A stretch of 64,000 nucleotides of DNA from Micromonospora sp. MP36 (GCF_008119785.1 NZ_VSFA01000010.1:79965-143964); one strand, 5' to 3'. Positions 41,082 through 49,641 are shown, counted from the stretch's first letter. Numbers and translations: made by a program. Notes: generated from the letters alone by a model not told the origin.

Positions 41082-41657
41082 ATGCGCGACGACGACTACC
41101 CCACCCCCGTGTCCGACCCGGAGGCGGAGGGCCTGCCCGACACCGCCGACGACGACTCCACGGCCAAGGACGACGTGCTGACCGGGCGGGAGGCGGACGG
41201 TCCCGAGCCGGCCCAGCTCCCGGGTGACCGCGACCCGGTGGCCGTGGACCGGTTCGGGACCACCGCCGAGGAGCAGCTCGACGGCGAGTCGCTGGACTAC
41301 AAGCTCCAGCGCGAGGTGTACGAGCGGCCCGCCGACGATCCGCTCGCCGGCCCGGTCGACCCGGACATCGCCGCGGAGGCGGACAGCGACGAGGCCGCCG
41401 CGCAGGCCCAGTTCGACGCCGACGTGATGGACCCGGGCCCCACCTCCGACCCGCACTCGCCGGTCTCGCTCTACGACCACGGCCAGCTCGGTGCCGTCGC
41501 CGACCACCAGGTGGGCCGGCTGGTCGAACCGGACGAGGGCGCGCACACCGACCAGGAGACGGACAACATCGGCTACGACGCGGGCGCGGCCGGTGGTGGG
41601 GCGACCGCCGAGGAGCTGGCCGTGCACGAGACCCGCCCGCCGGAGGCGACCCCGTGA
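41082..41657 (+). CDS. DUF5709 family protein
   Basis: A 191-residue, strongly acidic, low-complexity protein with many Asp, Glu, Ala and Pro residues. RFGTTAEEQLDGESLDYKLQREVYE is the core recognised as DUF5709, and an RLVEPDEGAHTDQETDNIGYD stretch follows. No membrane or catalytic features are seen; it is probably partly disordered. Such proteins are widespread in actinobacteria and have no established role. It stands alone, convergent with the response regulator gene. Confidence 0.82.
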   Translation: MRDDDYPTPVSDPEAEGLPDTADDDSTAKDDVLTGREADGPEPAQLPGDRDPVAVDRFGTTAEEQLDGESLDYKLQREVYERPADDPLAGPVDPDIAAEADSDEAAAQAQFDADVMDPGPTSDPHSPVSLYDHGQLGAVADHQVGRLVEPDEGAHTDQETDNIGYDAGAAGGGATAEELAVHETRPPEATP

Positions 41658-41658
41658 C

Positions 41659-42312
41659 TCAGTCGTCCAGGCCCTGCTCGATGGCGTAGCGGGTCAGCTC
41701 GACCCGGTTGTGCAGCTGGAGCTTGCCGAGCGTGTTCTGCACGTGGTTCTGCACCGTCCGGTGCGAGAGCCCGAGCCGCTCGGCGATCTGCTTGTACGAC
41801 AGGCCCTTGGCCACCAGCCGCAGCACCTCGGTCTCCCGTTCGGTGAGCCGGGGCGCCGGGTCGTGCGGGGCGGCCGGCCCGGTGGCCAGCCGCCGGTACT
41901 CCCCCAGCACCAGCCCGGCCAGTCCGGGCGTGAAGACCGGCTCGCCGGCGGCCGTGCGGCGGACCGCGTCCAGGAACTCGGCCGGCGCCGCCGACTTGAC
42001 CAGGTAACCGGTGGCCCCCGCCTTGACCGCGTCCAGCACGCTCTGCGGCTCGCCGCTGGCCGACAGCATCAGCACCCGTACGTCCGGCAGCGCGGCGCGC
42101 AGCCCGCGGATCACCTCGACGCCGGAGACGTCGGGCAGTTGCAGGTCGAGCACCACCACGTCGGGGCGGACCGCCGCAGCCACCCGGACCGCCTGCCGCC
42201 CCTCCCCGCTGGTCGCCACCACCAGGTGCCCGGCCTCGGTGAGGTCGCGGGCCACCCCCTCCCGCCACATCGGGTGGTCGTCCACCACCATGACTCGTAC
42301 GCCGGTGCTCAT
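41659..42312 (-). CDS. NarL/LuxR-type response regulator (MacR-like)
   Basis: A 217-residue response regulator. The receiver has the acidic pair in VMVVDDHPMWREGV, the phosphorylated aspartate in VVVLDLQLPDVSG, and the conserved lysine in VKAGATGYLVKSA. The C-terminal LuxR helix-turn-helix is LTERETEVLRLVAKGLSYKQIAERLGLSHRTVQNHVQNTLGKLQ. Its ATG overlaps the stop of the histidine kinase gene (ATGA), so the pair is co-translated. The family resembles MacR of the MacRS system, which in Streptomyces controls morphology and lipoproteins. Identification to MacR is inferred. Confidence 0.92.
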   Translation of the reverse strand: MSTGVRVMVVDDHPMWREGVARDLTEAGHLVVATSGEGRQAVRVAAAVRPDVVVLDLQLPDVSGVEVIRGLRAALPDVRVLMLSASGEPQSVLDAVKAGATGYLVKSAAPAEFLDAVRRTAAGEPVFTPGLAGLVLGEYRRLATGPAAPHDPAPRLTERETEVLRLVAKGLSYKQIAERLGLSHRTVQNHVQNTLGKLQLHNRVELTRYAIEQGLDD

Positions 42313-43433
42313 CGGGCGCTCCTCGGCACGCTCAGCTCGATCTCCGTGCCGGCCCCGGGGGCGGACACAATACGCGCTTCGCCGCCCAGGTCGGCCACCC
42401 GGCCCCGGATGGACTGCGCCACTCCGAGTCGGCCCTGCGCCGCCGCCTCGGCGAGCCGCCCCGCAGGGATCCCCGGCCCCTCGTCACGTACCGAGACGGT
42501 CACCGTCTCCCCCTCGTCCTCGATCAGCACCCAGGCCCGCCCGCCGGCGTGCCGGGCCACGTTGTCCAGCGCCGCCCCGACCGCGGCGGCCAGTTCGGCG
42601 GCTACCCGGGCGGGCAGCGGCACCGGGGTGGCCGGCGCGGCGACCTCGACCGTCGCCGAGGCGTACCGGTCGAGCAGGTCGCGCAGGTCCCGGGTGCCCC
42701 CCTCGTCGGCCGGCGCGGCTCCGGCGCGGCCGATCAGGGCGCGCAGGGCGGCCTCCTGCTCGCCGGCCAGCCGGGCCAGCTCGCCCGCCTCACCGCCCAG
42801 GTGGGCGCCGCGCCGCTGCACCAGCGCCAGCACCTGGAGCACCGAGTCGTGGATGTGCCGGGCCAGCCGCTCCCGCTCCCGGGTGGCGGCCTCCAGCTCC
42901 ACCGCTCGCTGCAGCCGCTCCTCGGCGGTGACGGCGAGCCGCGCCACGTGCCCGACCACCGCGCCGGCGAGCAGCAACAGGATCACCCCGGTCAGCGAGG
43001 ACTGGCTGATCCGCGTCCGGGTGGCCAGGTCGACCCCACCGAGCGCCAGCGCGGCGATCGCGCCGCGCCGCCGGCCGCCGGAGACCGCCCAGGCCAGGAC
43101 CGGCCCGGCCAGCCAGGCGACGGTCAGGGTGGGCACGCCGGCGGCGAGCGCCGCGCGGCCCACCACCCACGGGGTGGCCAGCATGATCGCCAGCACCACA
43201 CCGAGGTCGGCCAGGAGCAGCGGCCAGCGCCGCCCGGCCGGGCGCGCGTAGCCGGCCGCGGTCACCCCGGTCCAGGCCAGCATCCCGAGGAGTACGCCGC
43301 CCGCGGCGAGCGGGTGGGCGTACCGGTGAGCGTCGCGGAGCACCAGCAACCCGACGTACGCCAGCGAGGCGAACCGGAACACCGCGATGGACCGCCAGAG
43401 CGGGACCTCCAGGCCCCCCGGGGACGACGGCAT
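42309..43433 (-). CDS. MacS-family sensor histidine kinase
   Basis: A 374-residue kinase. The N-terminal membrane region begins LEVPLWRSIAVFRFASLAYVGLLVL and has about five hydrophobic segments up to residue 175. The HisKA_3 phosphoacceptor helix is RERERLARHIHDSVLQVLALV, with the histidine in HIHDS. The HATPase domain has ALDNVARHAGG (N box) and VRDEGPGIP (G1). ATG 43433 is used; ATG 43445 is in frame. The wider open frame upstream overlaps the divergent anti-sigma-like gene and is not needed. It partners the downstream NarL-type regulator. Confidence 0.88.
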   Translation of the reverse strand: MPSSPGGLEVPLWRSIAVFRFASLAYVGLLVLRDAHRYAHPLAAGGVLLGMLAWTGVTAAGYARPAGRRWPLLLADLGVVLAIMLATPWVVGRAALAAGVPTLTVAWLAGPVLAWAVSGGRRRGAIAALALGGVDLATRTRISQSSLTGVILLLLAGAVVGHVARLAVTAEERLQRAVELEAATRERERLARHIHDSVLQVLALVQRRGAHLGGEAGELARLAGEQEAALRALIGRAGAAPADEGGTRDLRDLLDRYASATVEVAAPATPVPLPARVAAELAAAVGAALDNVARHAGGRAWVLIEDEGETVTVSVRDEGPGIPAGRLAEAAAQGRLGVAQSIRGRVADLGGEARIVSAPGAGTEIELSVPRSAR

Positions 43434-43548
43434 GCGCGACACCATGCCACAGCCCGGCCCGAGCGGGGTGGCGGGTGCGACCCGGGAAACCCTGACGTAC
43501 GGTGGAAAAGCCGCGAAAATCGCCGAGATCGACCGCCGGGACGGGGCC

Positions 43549-43983
43549 ATGACGAATGCAGAATTCCCCGCACCGCGTACGGTTGTGCCCATCGAACCCA
43601 CCCTCCTCATCGCCGAGGCCTTCGATCAGGCCCAGGTGACCGAGCTACGGCACTCGGTCACCTCCTGCGTGCACGCCGCCGGGCTGAGCGGCCAGCGGCG
43701 GGACGACTTCGTGCTGGCGATCAACGAGCTGATCACCAACGCCGTGCGGCACGGCGGCGGCCAGGGCTGGCTGCGGCTGTGGTGCCAGGCCGGGGAGCTG
43801 GTCTGCGAGGTGGCCGACCACGGCCAGGGCATCAGCGCCCAGCGGCTCGGCGACCGGAACCGGCCCGCCCCGGACATCGCCGGCGGGTGGGGTCTGTGGC
43901 TGGCCCGGGAGCTGAGCGACACGATGGCGGTCGAGACCGGCCAGGCGGGCACGATCGTCCGGATCACCACGGCCGTCGGCTGA
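43549..43983 (+). CDS. Anti-sigma-type ATP-binding protein (HATPase_c2)
   Basis: A 144-residue RsbW/SpoIIAB-like ATPase. The N box is DFVLAINELITNAVRHGG, the G1 box is VCEVADHGQGI, and GGWGLWLARELSDTM is the G2 region. ATG 43549 begins TNAEFPAPRTVVPIEP; a longer frame reaches into the divergent kinase gene. Such proteins bind sigma factors or STAS antagonists. No sigma factor or phosphatase neighbour is present. It is the third HATPase anti-sigma-like protein in the window. Confidence 0.85.
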   Translation: MTNAEFPAPRTVVPIEPTLLIAEAFDQAQVTELRHSVTSCVHAAGLSGQRRDDFVLAINELITNAVRHGGGQGWLRLWCQAGELVCEVADHGQGISAQRLGDRNRPAPDIAGGWGLWLARELSDTMAVETGQAGTIVRITTAVG

Positions 43984-44053
43984 GCCCGCTCGCTGCGGCC
44001 GGCCGGTGAGGAGCACGCGGCCGGCCTCGGCTGTCGGCACCCGGACGCAGCGG

Positions 44054-44992
44054 TCAGGTGAACAGGGCGCTCACCGACTCGCCGTTGTGGATCCGTCGCA
44101 TCGCCTCGGCCAGGGCGGGCGCCACCGAGAGCACCGCCAGCTTCGGCACCCGCTTCTCCGCCGGGATCGGCACCGTGTTGGTGCAGACGATCTCCAGCAC
44201 CCCGTCCTGCTCGCTCAACCGCTCCAGCGCCCCGCTGGAGAAGAGCCCGTGCGTACAGGCCAGCCGGATCGAGCGGGCCTTCCGCTCGCGCAGATGGGCC
44301 ATCAGCTCGATCACCGTGCTGCCCTTGGCGATCTCGTCGTCCAGCACGATGACGTCCCGGTCCGCCACGTCGCCGATCACCGTACTGATCTTGACCCGAT
44401 CGTCGCTGAACCGCTGCTTCGCCCCGGCCGCCACCGGGGTGCCGAGCATCCGGGCGAACGCCGCCGCCTCCTTGGCGTTGCCCAGGTCGGGCGAGACCAC
44501 CACGGCGTTGCTCAGGTCACGGCCCCGGAAGTGGGCGGCCAGCTCGCGCAGCGCGTGCAGGTGGTCCACCGGGACGCTGAAGAAGCCGTGCACCTGCGGC
44601 GAGTGCAGGGTCATCGCCAGCACCCGGTCCGCGCCGGCCGAGGTGAGCAGGTCGGCCACCAACCGGCCGCCGATGGAGATGCGCGGGGCGTCCTTCTTGT
44701 CCGACCGGGCGTACGCGTAGTGCGGCAGCACCACGGTGATCCGGCCGGCCGACGCGCCCCGGGCCGCGTCGATCATGAGCAGCAGCTCGACCAGGTGCTC
44801 CTGCACCGGCGGCACCAGCGGCTGGATCAGGAAGACGTCCCGCTCGCGGCAGTTCGCCTGCAACTGCACCTCGAGGCAGTCGTTGGCGAACCGGGACACC
44901 CGCACCGGATGCAGCGGGACGCCCAGGTGGGCACAGATCTCGGCGGCGAGGTCGGGGTGGGCGGTCCCGCCGAACACGGCAATGTCACGCAC
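44054..44992 (-). CDS. prs: Ribose-phosphate pyrophosphokinase
   Basis: A 312-residue PRPP synthetase, giving PRPP from ribose-5-phosphate and ATP for nucleotide, histidine and tryptophan synthesis. IAVFGGTAHPDLAAEIC opens the first domain, LQANCRERDVFLIQPL and LPHYAYARSDKKDAPR form the ATP site, and VIVLDDEIAKGSTVIELMAHL is the PRPP-binding loop, slightly unlike the classical DDMIDTGGT. This suggests a paralogue or class variant. GTG 44992 restores the usual start. It lies 86 bp downstream of purC on the same strand. Confidence 0.92.
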   Translation of the reverse strand: MRDIAVFGGTAHPDLAAEICAHLGVPLHPVRVSRFANDCLEVQLQANCRERDVFLIQPLVPPVQEHLVELLLMIDAARGASAGRITVVLPHYAYARSDKKDAPRISIGGRLVADLLTSAGADRVLAMTLHSPQVHGFFSVPVDHLHALRELAAHFRGRDLSNAVVVSPDLGNAKEAAAFARMLGTPVAAGAKQRFSDDRVKISTVIGDVADRDVIVLDDEIAKGSTVIELMAHLRERKARSIRLACTHGLFSSGALERLSEQDGVLEIVCTNTVPIPAEKRVPKLAVLSVAPALAEAMRRIHNGESVSALFT

Positions 44993-45078
44993 GACTGCCG
45001 ATCGTACGGGTCCGGCGTCGGGCAGGGCGGTGCCGCATCGTCGTGGGGCCCGGTAGGGCCGGCGAGCCGGTGCCCGGG

Positions 45079-45912
45079 TCAGCTCCAGGTGTTGCCGGTG
45101 AGCCGCTCGTACACCTCGACGTAGCGGGCCCGGGTCGCCTCGACCACCTCGGCCGGCACCTCCGGCGCCGGGGGCTGCCGGTCCCAGCCGCTCTCGGTGG
45201 CCCAGTCCCGGACGTACTGCTTGTCGTAGGAGAACTGGGCACGGCCCGGCTGGTACGACTCCGCCGGCCAGAACCGGGACGAGTCGGAGGTGAGCACCTC
45301 GTCGGCGAGGAGCAGGCTGCCGTCCGGCGCCCAGCCCAGCTCGATCTTGGTGTCCGCGATCAGCACGCCGTGTTCGGCGGCGATCTCCGCGCCGCGCCGG
45401 TAGACGTCGATGGTGATCTGCCGCAGCCGCTCGGCGGTCTCCGCGCCGACCTTGTCGACAACCTGCGCGTAGGTGATCGGTTCGTCGTGCTCGCCCTTCG
45501 GGGCCTTGGTCGACGGGGTGAAGATCGGCTCGGGCAGGATGGACGCCTCCACCAGCCCCCGCGGCAGCTCCACGCCAGAGACCGCCCCCGTGCGCTGGTA
45601 CTCCGCGAAGCCGCCACCGGTGAGGTAGCCGCGGGCCACGCACTCGACCGGGACCATGTCCAGCCGGCGGCAGCGGATCGCCCGGCCGGCGAACTCCTCG
45701 GGCACGTCGGTGGCGGAGATCACGTGGTTCGGCACCAGGTCGGCGAGCTGCTCGAACCACCACAGCGACAGTGCGGTGAGCAGGCGACCCTTGTCCGGGA
45801 TCGGGGTCGGCAGCGGCACGTCGTAGATGGAGATGCGGTCGGAGGCGACCAGGATCAGCTCGTCGCCGTCGGCGTAGACGTCCCGGACCTTGCCCGAGTG
45901 CAGAAGTTCCAC
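45079..45912 (-). CDS. purC: Phosphoribosylaminoimidazole-succinocarboxamide synthase
   Basis: A 277-residue SAICAR synthetase, the seventh or eighth step of purine synthesis, joining CAIR and aspartate with ATP. LLHSGKVRDVYADGDELILVASDRISIYDV carries the ATP-binding start, VPVECVARGYLTGGG and LPEPIFTPSTKAPKGEHDEPI are signature motifs, and LIADTKIELGWAPDGSLLLADEV the metal site. GTG 45912 is favoured because the longer open frame is low complexity. Pairing with prs makes sense since both feed purine synthesis. Confidence 0.95.
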   Translation of the reverse strand: MELLHSGKVRDVYADGDELILVASDRISIYDVPLPTPIPDKGRLLTALSLWWFEQLADLVPNHVISATDVPEEFAGRAIRCRRLDMVPVECVARGYLTGGGFAEYQRTGAVSGVELPRGLVEASILPEPIFTPSTKAPKGEHDEPITYAQVVDKVGAETAERLRQITIDVYRRGAEIAAEHGVLIADTKIELGWAPDGSLLLADEVLTSDSSRFWPAESYQPGRAQFSYDKQYVRDWATESGWDRQPPAPEVPAEVVEATRARYVEVYERLTGNTWS

Positions 45913-46072
45913 GGCGCCTAGTACACCACGCGCCGCCCCGCCGCCCGGCGCGGCCACCGATCATCGCACCGGCATCCATCGATACGGCGCACCACGCCGC
46001 CGTTGACACCCCCGCCCGGGCCCTGTGTAAATGATCCGTCCGCAGCAGCCGCCCGTGCCCCAGGGAGAACCC

Positions 46073-47392
46073 GTGCGCGCTCCGCAGTCCGTACCCCGCC
46101 CCGGCGTCGACCGGCGGCGGCTCCTCGGCGCGCTGGTGGGGGTGCCGCTGCTCGCCGGCGGGCTGGCCGGCTGCGGCCCGGAGCAGGAGAGCCCGGTCGA
46201 CGAGGGGCCCGTCGAGCTGTCGGTGTTCTGGTGGGGCGGGAAGGCGCGGGCCGAGGCCACCGAACGGGCGCTGCGGCTCTACTCGACGCGGCACCCGAAG
46301 GTGCAGTTCCGGGTCACCTCGCAGGACCTCACCGGCTACTACGACCGGCTGGCCACCCAGGCCACCGGGGGCAACGTGCCCGACCTGTTCCAGATCGACG
46401 ACACAGTGCTCACCGAGTACGCCCGGCGGGAGATCGTCCTCGACCTCAGCGGGTACGTCGCGGACCACCGCCTCGACCTGCGCGGCCTGCCGGAGAACCT
46501 GGCCCGGTACGGGCAGGTGGACGGCCAGACCGTCGCCGTCCCCGCCGCGCAGACCTACGCCGCGCTGGTCTACAACCGCGACGTGCTGCGCCGCCTGGGG
46601 CTGCCCGAGCCGCGCCTGGACATGCCGTGGCCGGAGTACGTGCAGTGGGCCGCCCGGCTCACCCGCGCCTCGGGCAACCGGGTGGCCGGCACCACCGACC
46701 CCTCCGGCGACTACCGGGCCCTCTGGCTCTGGTTGCGCGGCCAGGGCGGCGAGTTCTACCGGGGCCGGCAGCTCGGCTTCGGCTCCGGCGACCTGCTGCG
46801 CTGGTTCGAGTTCTGGGAGGTGGCCCGCAACTCCCGCGCCACCCCCGGCACCGCGCTGACGGAGCTAGCGGACACCGGCGACCTGGCGCGCCAGCTCGTG
46901 GTGACCGGGCAGGCGGCCACCTCCTTCGCCTGGGCCCATGAGCTACCGGAACTGCAGAGCCGCACCCGCGACGAGCTGGGCCTCACCAGCTTCCCCGGCA
47001 GCCCGGCTGCCCAGTGGCCCCGGGCGTCGATGTACTGGGCCGCGTTCCGGGGCACCCGCCACCCCGAGGTGGTGATCGACGTGATCAACTTCCTGGCCAC
47101 CGACACGGAGGCCGGCCGCATCCTCGGCACTGAACGCGGGTTGAACGCCAGCGTCCCGGTCCGGCAGTCGGTGGCGGCGGGCCTGACCGACCCGACCGCG
47201 AAGCAGTTGGTGGCCCTCGGCGTCGACCTGGACAGCGTCACCGGACCGGCGCCGGCGCCGCCACCCCGGGGCCACGCGCGGGTGCGTACCCTGCTCGTCG
47301 CCGCTGCCGAGAGCATCCGGGCGAAGCGGTCCGGGGCCCGGGCGGCGACCTCCCGGTTCATGGCGCAGGCGAACGCGGCCCTGGCCGAGTGA
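46073..47392 (+). CDS. ABC transporter sugar-binding lipoprotein
   Basis: A 439-residue family-1 extracellular solute-binding protein. The N-terminus has RRRLLGALVGVPLLAGGLAGC, a signal peptide with RR and a lipobox. ELSVFWWGGKARAEATERALRLY opens the first lobe and VPDLFQIDDTVLTEYARREIVLDLSG matches maltose/oligosaccharide-binding proteins. GTG 46073 is chosen because GGGAGAA lies 6 bp upstream. No permease or ATPase genes are adjacent, so its transporter must be encoded elsewhere. Ligand unknown. Confidence 0.88.
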   Translation: MRAPQSVPRPGVDRRRLLGALVGVPLLAGGLAGCGPEQESPVDEGPVELSVFWWGGKARAEATERALRLYSTRHPKVQFRVTSQDLTGYYDRLATQATGGNVPDLFQIDDTVLTEYARREIVLDLSGYVADHRLDLRGLPENLARYGQVDGQTVAVPAAQTYAALVYNRDVLRRLGLPEPRLDMPWPEYVQWAARLTRASGNRVAGTTDPSGDYRALWLWLRGQGGEFYRGRQLGFGSGDLLRWFEFWEVARNSRATPGTALTELADTGDLARQLVVTGQAATSFAWAHELPELQSRTRDELGLTSFPGSPAAQWPRASMYWAAFRGTRHPEVVIDVINFLATDTEAGRILGTERGLNASVPVRQSVAAGLTDPTAKQLVALGVDLDSVTGPAPAPPPRGHARVRTLLVAAAESIRAKRSGARAATSRFMAQANAALAE

Positions 47393-47448
47393 CGGGCCCG
47401 GCCCGGGAGCGCGGACCCGGCACGGCGGACGACGGCACGGGACGGCGG

Positions 47449-47700
47449 TCAGCGCGGCGGGCGATTCCGCCGGCCGCGGGTCAGCAACAGCACTATCAGC
47501 ACGATCCCGCCGACCACCACGAGGCAGCAGAGCAGCCCGAGAAAGCCGAAGCCGCCGCCCCGGGACCGCCGCCGGGCCGCCTCCACCACCAGTTCGCCGG
47601 TACCCGTGGACGCCCAGGCCGCGACCGGCACGAACACGGAGAGCACGACCGCACCGAGGACCGCGCCGAGCCGGCCCCACCACCTGTTCCAAGCAGACAT
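47449..47700 (-). CDS. Small membrane protein with signal peptide
   Basis: An 83-residue protein. The first 30 residues (SAWNRWWGRLGAVLGAVVLSVF and following VPVAAWAS) look like a signal peptide with an A-x-A-type cleavage site. A second hydrophobic helix is at about residues 52-75, followed by a basic tail RGRRNRPPR. It is therefore an exported or single-pass protein with a short external segment. ATG 47700 fits best. No homology is recognised. Confidence 0.65.
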   Translation of the reverse strand: MSAWNRWWGRLGAVLGAVVLSVFVPVAAWASTGTGELVVEAARRRSRGGGFGFLGLLCCLVVVGGIVLIVLLLTRGRRNRPPR

Positions 47701-47777
47701 GCCCCCCATCCTCGCCGAGCGGCGCAACCCGGGCAGGACGCAGGGCCGGGCGGAACGGAAGAGCCCGGAGGACGAGG

Positions 47778-47807
47778 AAAGGCCCCGGAGCGAACTCCGG
47801 GACCTTT
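47778..47807. terminator. Hairpin terminator downstream of tRNA copy 1
   Basis: CCCGGAG-CGAA-CTCCGGG at 47784-47801, extended outward with one mismatch to AAAGG/CCTTT. It is symmetric and could work both ways. It sits directly 3' of the tRNA on the minus strand. Confidence 0.65.
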
Positions 47808-47816
47808 CGTGACGAG

Positions 47817-47890
47817 TAGCGGGGACAGGATTTGAACCTGCGACCTCTGGGTTATGAGCCCAGCGAGCTACCGAGCTGCTCCACCCCGCG
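47817..47890 (-). tRNA. tRNA-fMet (CAT), copy 1
   Basis: 74 nt on the minus strand. The 5' acceptor is CGCGGGG and the 3' arm CCCCGCT, leaving C1 opposite T72 unpaired. The anticodon stem has three G-C pairs (TGGGCTCATAACCCA). Both traits mark initiator tRNA. The T arm has GGTTCAAATCC. CCA is not encoded. The copy at 48017-48090 is identical. Confidence 0.96.
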
Positions 47891-47976
47891 TCGGCTCGTA
47901 CAGCTTATCGCATCCCCGCCGCGGAGATCAGCCGGCCCCCCCGATCACGGCGCGTCGACCGTCGGCGGCACAACGA

Positions 47977-48008
47977 GAACGGCCCCGAGGGATTCCTCGG
48001 GGCCGTTC
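47977..48008. terminator. Perfect 14-bp hairpin between the two tRNA genes
   Basis: The stem 47977-47990 pairs with 47995-48008 around the loop GATT. It terminates tRNA copy 2 on the minus strand. No strong T tract is seen. Confidence 0.8.
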
Positions 48009-48016
48009 CGGCGTGG

Positions 48017-48090
48017 TAGCGGGGACAGGATTTGAACCTGCGACCTCTGGGTTATGAGCCCAGCGAGCTACCGAGCTGCTCCACCCCGCG
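48017..48090 (-). tRNA. tRNA-fMet (CAT), copy 2
   Basis: Sequence identical to copy 1 over all 74 nt, 126 bp upstream of it on the same strand. It has the same initiator features: unpaired C1/T72 and three G-C pairs in the anticodon stem. CCA is not encoded. Confidence 0.96.
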
Positions 48091-48139
48091 TCGGTCCGTC
48101 AACCGTAGCGCACCGACCCCAGGGGGCGCAAAACGGCCG

Positions 48140-49054
48140 TCAGCCCAGCCACCTCCGGACCGCCTCGGTCGCCCGGCGGCTGTCCGCCTCGAACTGCGAC
48201 CGATCCGTCGACGTGCCCTCCCAGCCCTGCTCCCAGAGCACGGTCACCACGTCGCCGATCCGGACCGCCCGGATCAGGTGCACCTCGTCGCCGCCGGTCG
48301 GCGCGCCGTTGACGTCCCGGTACGGCGTACGGGTCTCGAACAGCACCGACTCGTCGCCGTACCGGGCGCCGTCGAGCAGCCGCTGGGTGACGGTCACCCC
48401 CGGCGCGTCCGCGAGCGGCTGCTCGGGGCAGCCCCGGACCGCTTGGCTCAGCTCGCGCAGCGCGTCGTCGGCCCGGCCGGCCCGGTAGACCGTGACGCTC
48501 TGCCGGTAGCTGCCGTCCGGCACGGCATCCGCTGCCGCGCCCGCGAGCTTGACCGCCAGCGTCCGCGCCCGGCGCGTCACGACCTGCGCCTCGCCGGGCG
48601 TGGCGCCGCACAGGGCCGGCAGCACCGGTCCGGGGACGAACTGGCTGCCCGTGCCCGCGTCGTTGGCGGCGGGCAGGGCGAAGAAGGCCCGGTCCGGGAT
48701 GCTGGTCGGGGTGGTGGCCGGGGGGCGGGCGCTGGTCCTGGGAGCCGCGGGCGTGCGGGACGGGGTGGCGGCGCTCCGGCTCGGCGACGGCGTGCCGGAG
48801 GCGGGCGGGGTCGACGCCCCGGCCGTGGGGGTGGCGGCGGGTGGCCCGGGTGGGACGTCCGGCCCGGCGGCGAGCACGAGCCGGGCGCCGACGGCCGTGC
48901 CGGCGACCAGCACGGCGGCGGTCAGCGCGCCCAGCGTGGCCCGGTTCCGCGCCCGGCGGTCGGCCCGCCGGCGCACCTGGTCCGGATCCGGCAGCGCCCG
49001 CGGGTCGGTGTCGGCCGCCAGCGCCCGGTAGAGGCGGGTCAGTTCACGCGACAT
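48140..49054 (-). CDS. Membrane-anchored protein partnered with an ECF sigma factor
   Basis: A 304-residue protein. About 35 cytoplasmic residues (SRELTRLYRALAADTDPRALPDPDQVRRRADRR) precede one membrane helix near residues 40-62. A Pro/Ser/Thr/Ala-rich linker then spans about 65-120, followed by a folded extracytoplasmic domain rich in V, R and D with cysteines at about 150 and 212. This topology is that of a membrane anti-sigma factor, yet no zinc motif is seen. The start overlaps the sigma-factor stop by 11 bp, so the two are coupled. Role inferred. Confidence 0.75.
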   Translation of the reverse strand: MSRELTRLYRALAADTDPRALPDPDQVRRRADRRARNRATLGALTAAVLVAGTAVGARLVLAAGPDVPPGPPAATPTAGASTPPASGTPSPSRSAATPSRTPAAPRTSARPPATTPTSIPDRAFFALPAANDAGTGSQFVPGPVLPALCGATPGEAQVVTRRARTLAVKLAGAAADAVPDGSYRQSVTVYRAGRADDALRELSQAVRGCPEQPLADAPGVTVTQRLLDGARYGDESVLFETRTPYRDVNGAPTGGDEVHLIRAVRIGDVVTVLWEQGWEGTSTDRSQFEADSRRATEAVRRWLG

Positions 49055-49553
49055 CGTCGACCTCCAGCTCCTCGGTGGCCAGGCCGGGCAGCAGCTCGGC
49101 GAGGCGGGTACGCCCCCGGGACAGCCAGGACTTCACGGTGCCGGTAGGGACCCCCGCCTCCCGGGCGATCTCCGCCACCGGCATGTCGAACAGGTAGTGC
49201 AGCGCGAGGGCCTGCCGATAGCGGACCGGCAGCTGCCGGAGCGCGCCGACGAGCAGCACGCTGTCCTCCCCGGGAGGCCCGACGTCGTCCGGTGGGCCGG
49301 TCCGGCTGGCCGCCAGCCGCCAGCCGCGCAACCGCCGCCAGCGGTCGGTGGCCAGCCGGCTGATCACCAACCGCAGCCAGGCTTCGGGGGCCGGGTGAGC
49401 GGTCAGCGTCCCCCACTGGCGCCAGGCCCGGGCGTACGCCTCCTGGACGAGATCCTGGGCCTCGCCGGGATCCTCCGCCACCGCGTAGCCGTACCGCAGC
49501 GCCCGCCCCGACGTGCTCCGGTAGAAGTCGTCAAAACTGTTCGTGTCCCTCAT
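49044..49553 (-). CDS. ECF sigma factor, SigE (SigE-70) family
   Basis: A 169-residue ECF sigma factor. Region 2 includes RDTNSFDDFYRSTSGRALRYGYAV and EAQDLVQEAYARAWRQW; region 4 includes ALRQLPVRYRQALALHYLFDMPVAEIAREAGVPTGTVKSWLSRGRTRLAELL. The pattern with FYRSTS resembles the actinobacterial SigE subfamily (TIGR02983). ATG 49553 excludes 42 extra residues of the open frame. It is followed by an overlapping membrane gene, probably its regulator. No own promoter could be assigned. Confidence 0.92.
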   Translation of the reverse strand: MRDTNSFDDFYRSTSGRALRYGYAVAEDPGEAQDLVQEAYARAWRQWGTLTAHPAPEAWLRLVISRLATDRWRRLRGWRLAASRTGPPDDVGPPGEDSVLLVGALRQLPVRYRQALALHYLFDMPVAEIAREAGVPTGTVKSWLSRGRTRLAELLPGLATEELEVDDVA

Positions 49554-49641
49554 CTGGAGATCCCGCCTCCCCTCGGTCCACCTGCACTGATGACGGGCGA
49601 GCCGGGTGTCGGGTTGCGGGCGTTCCGTCCGGTATACGACA

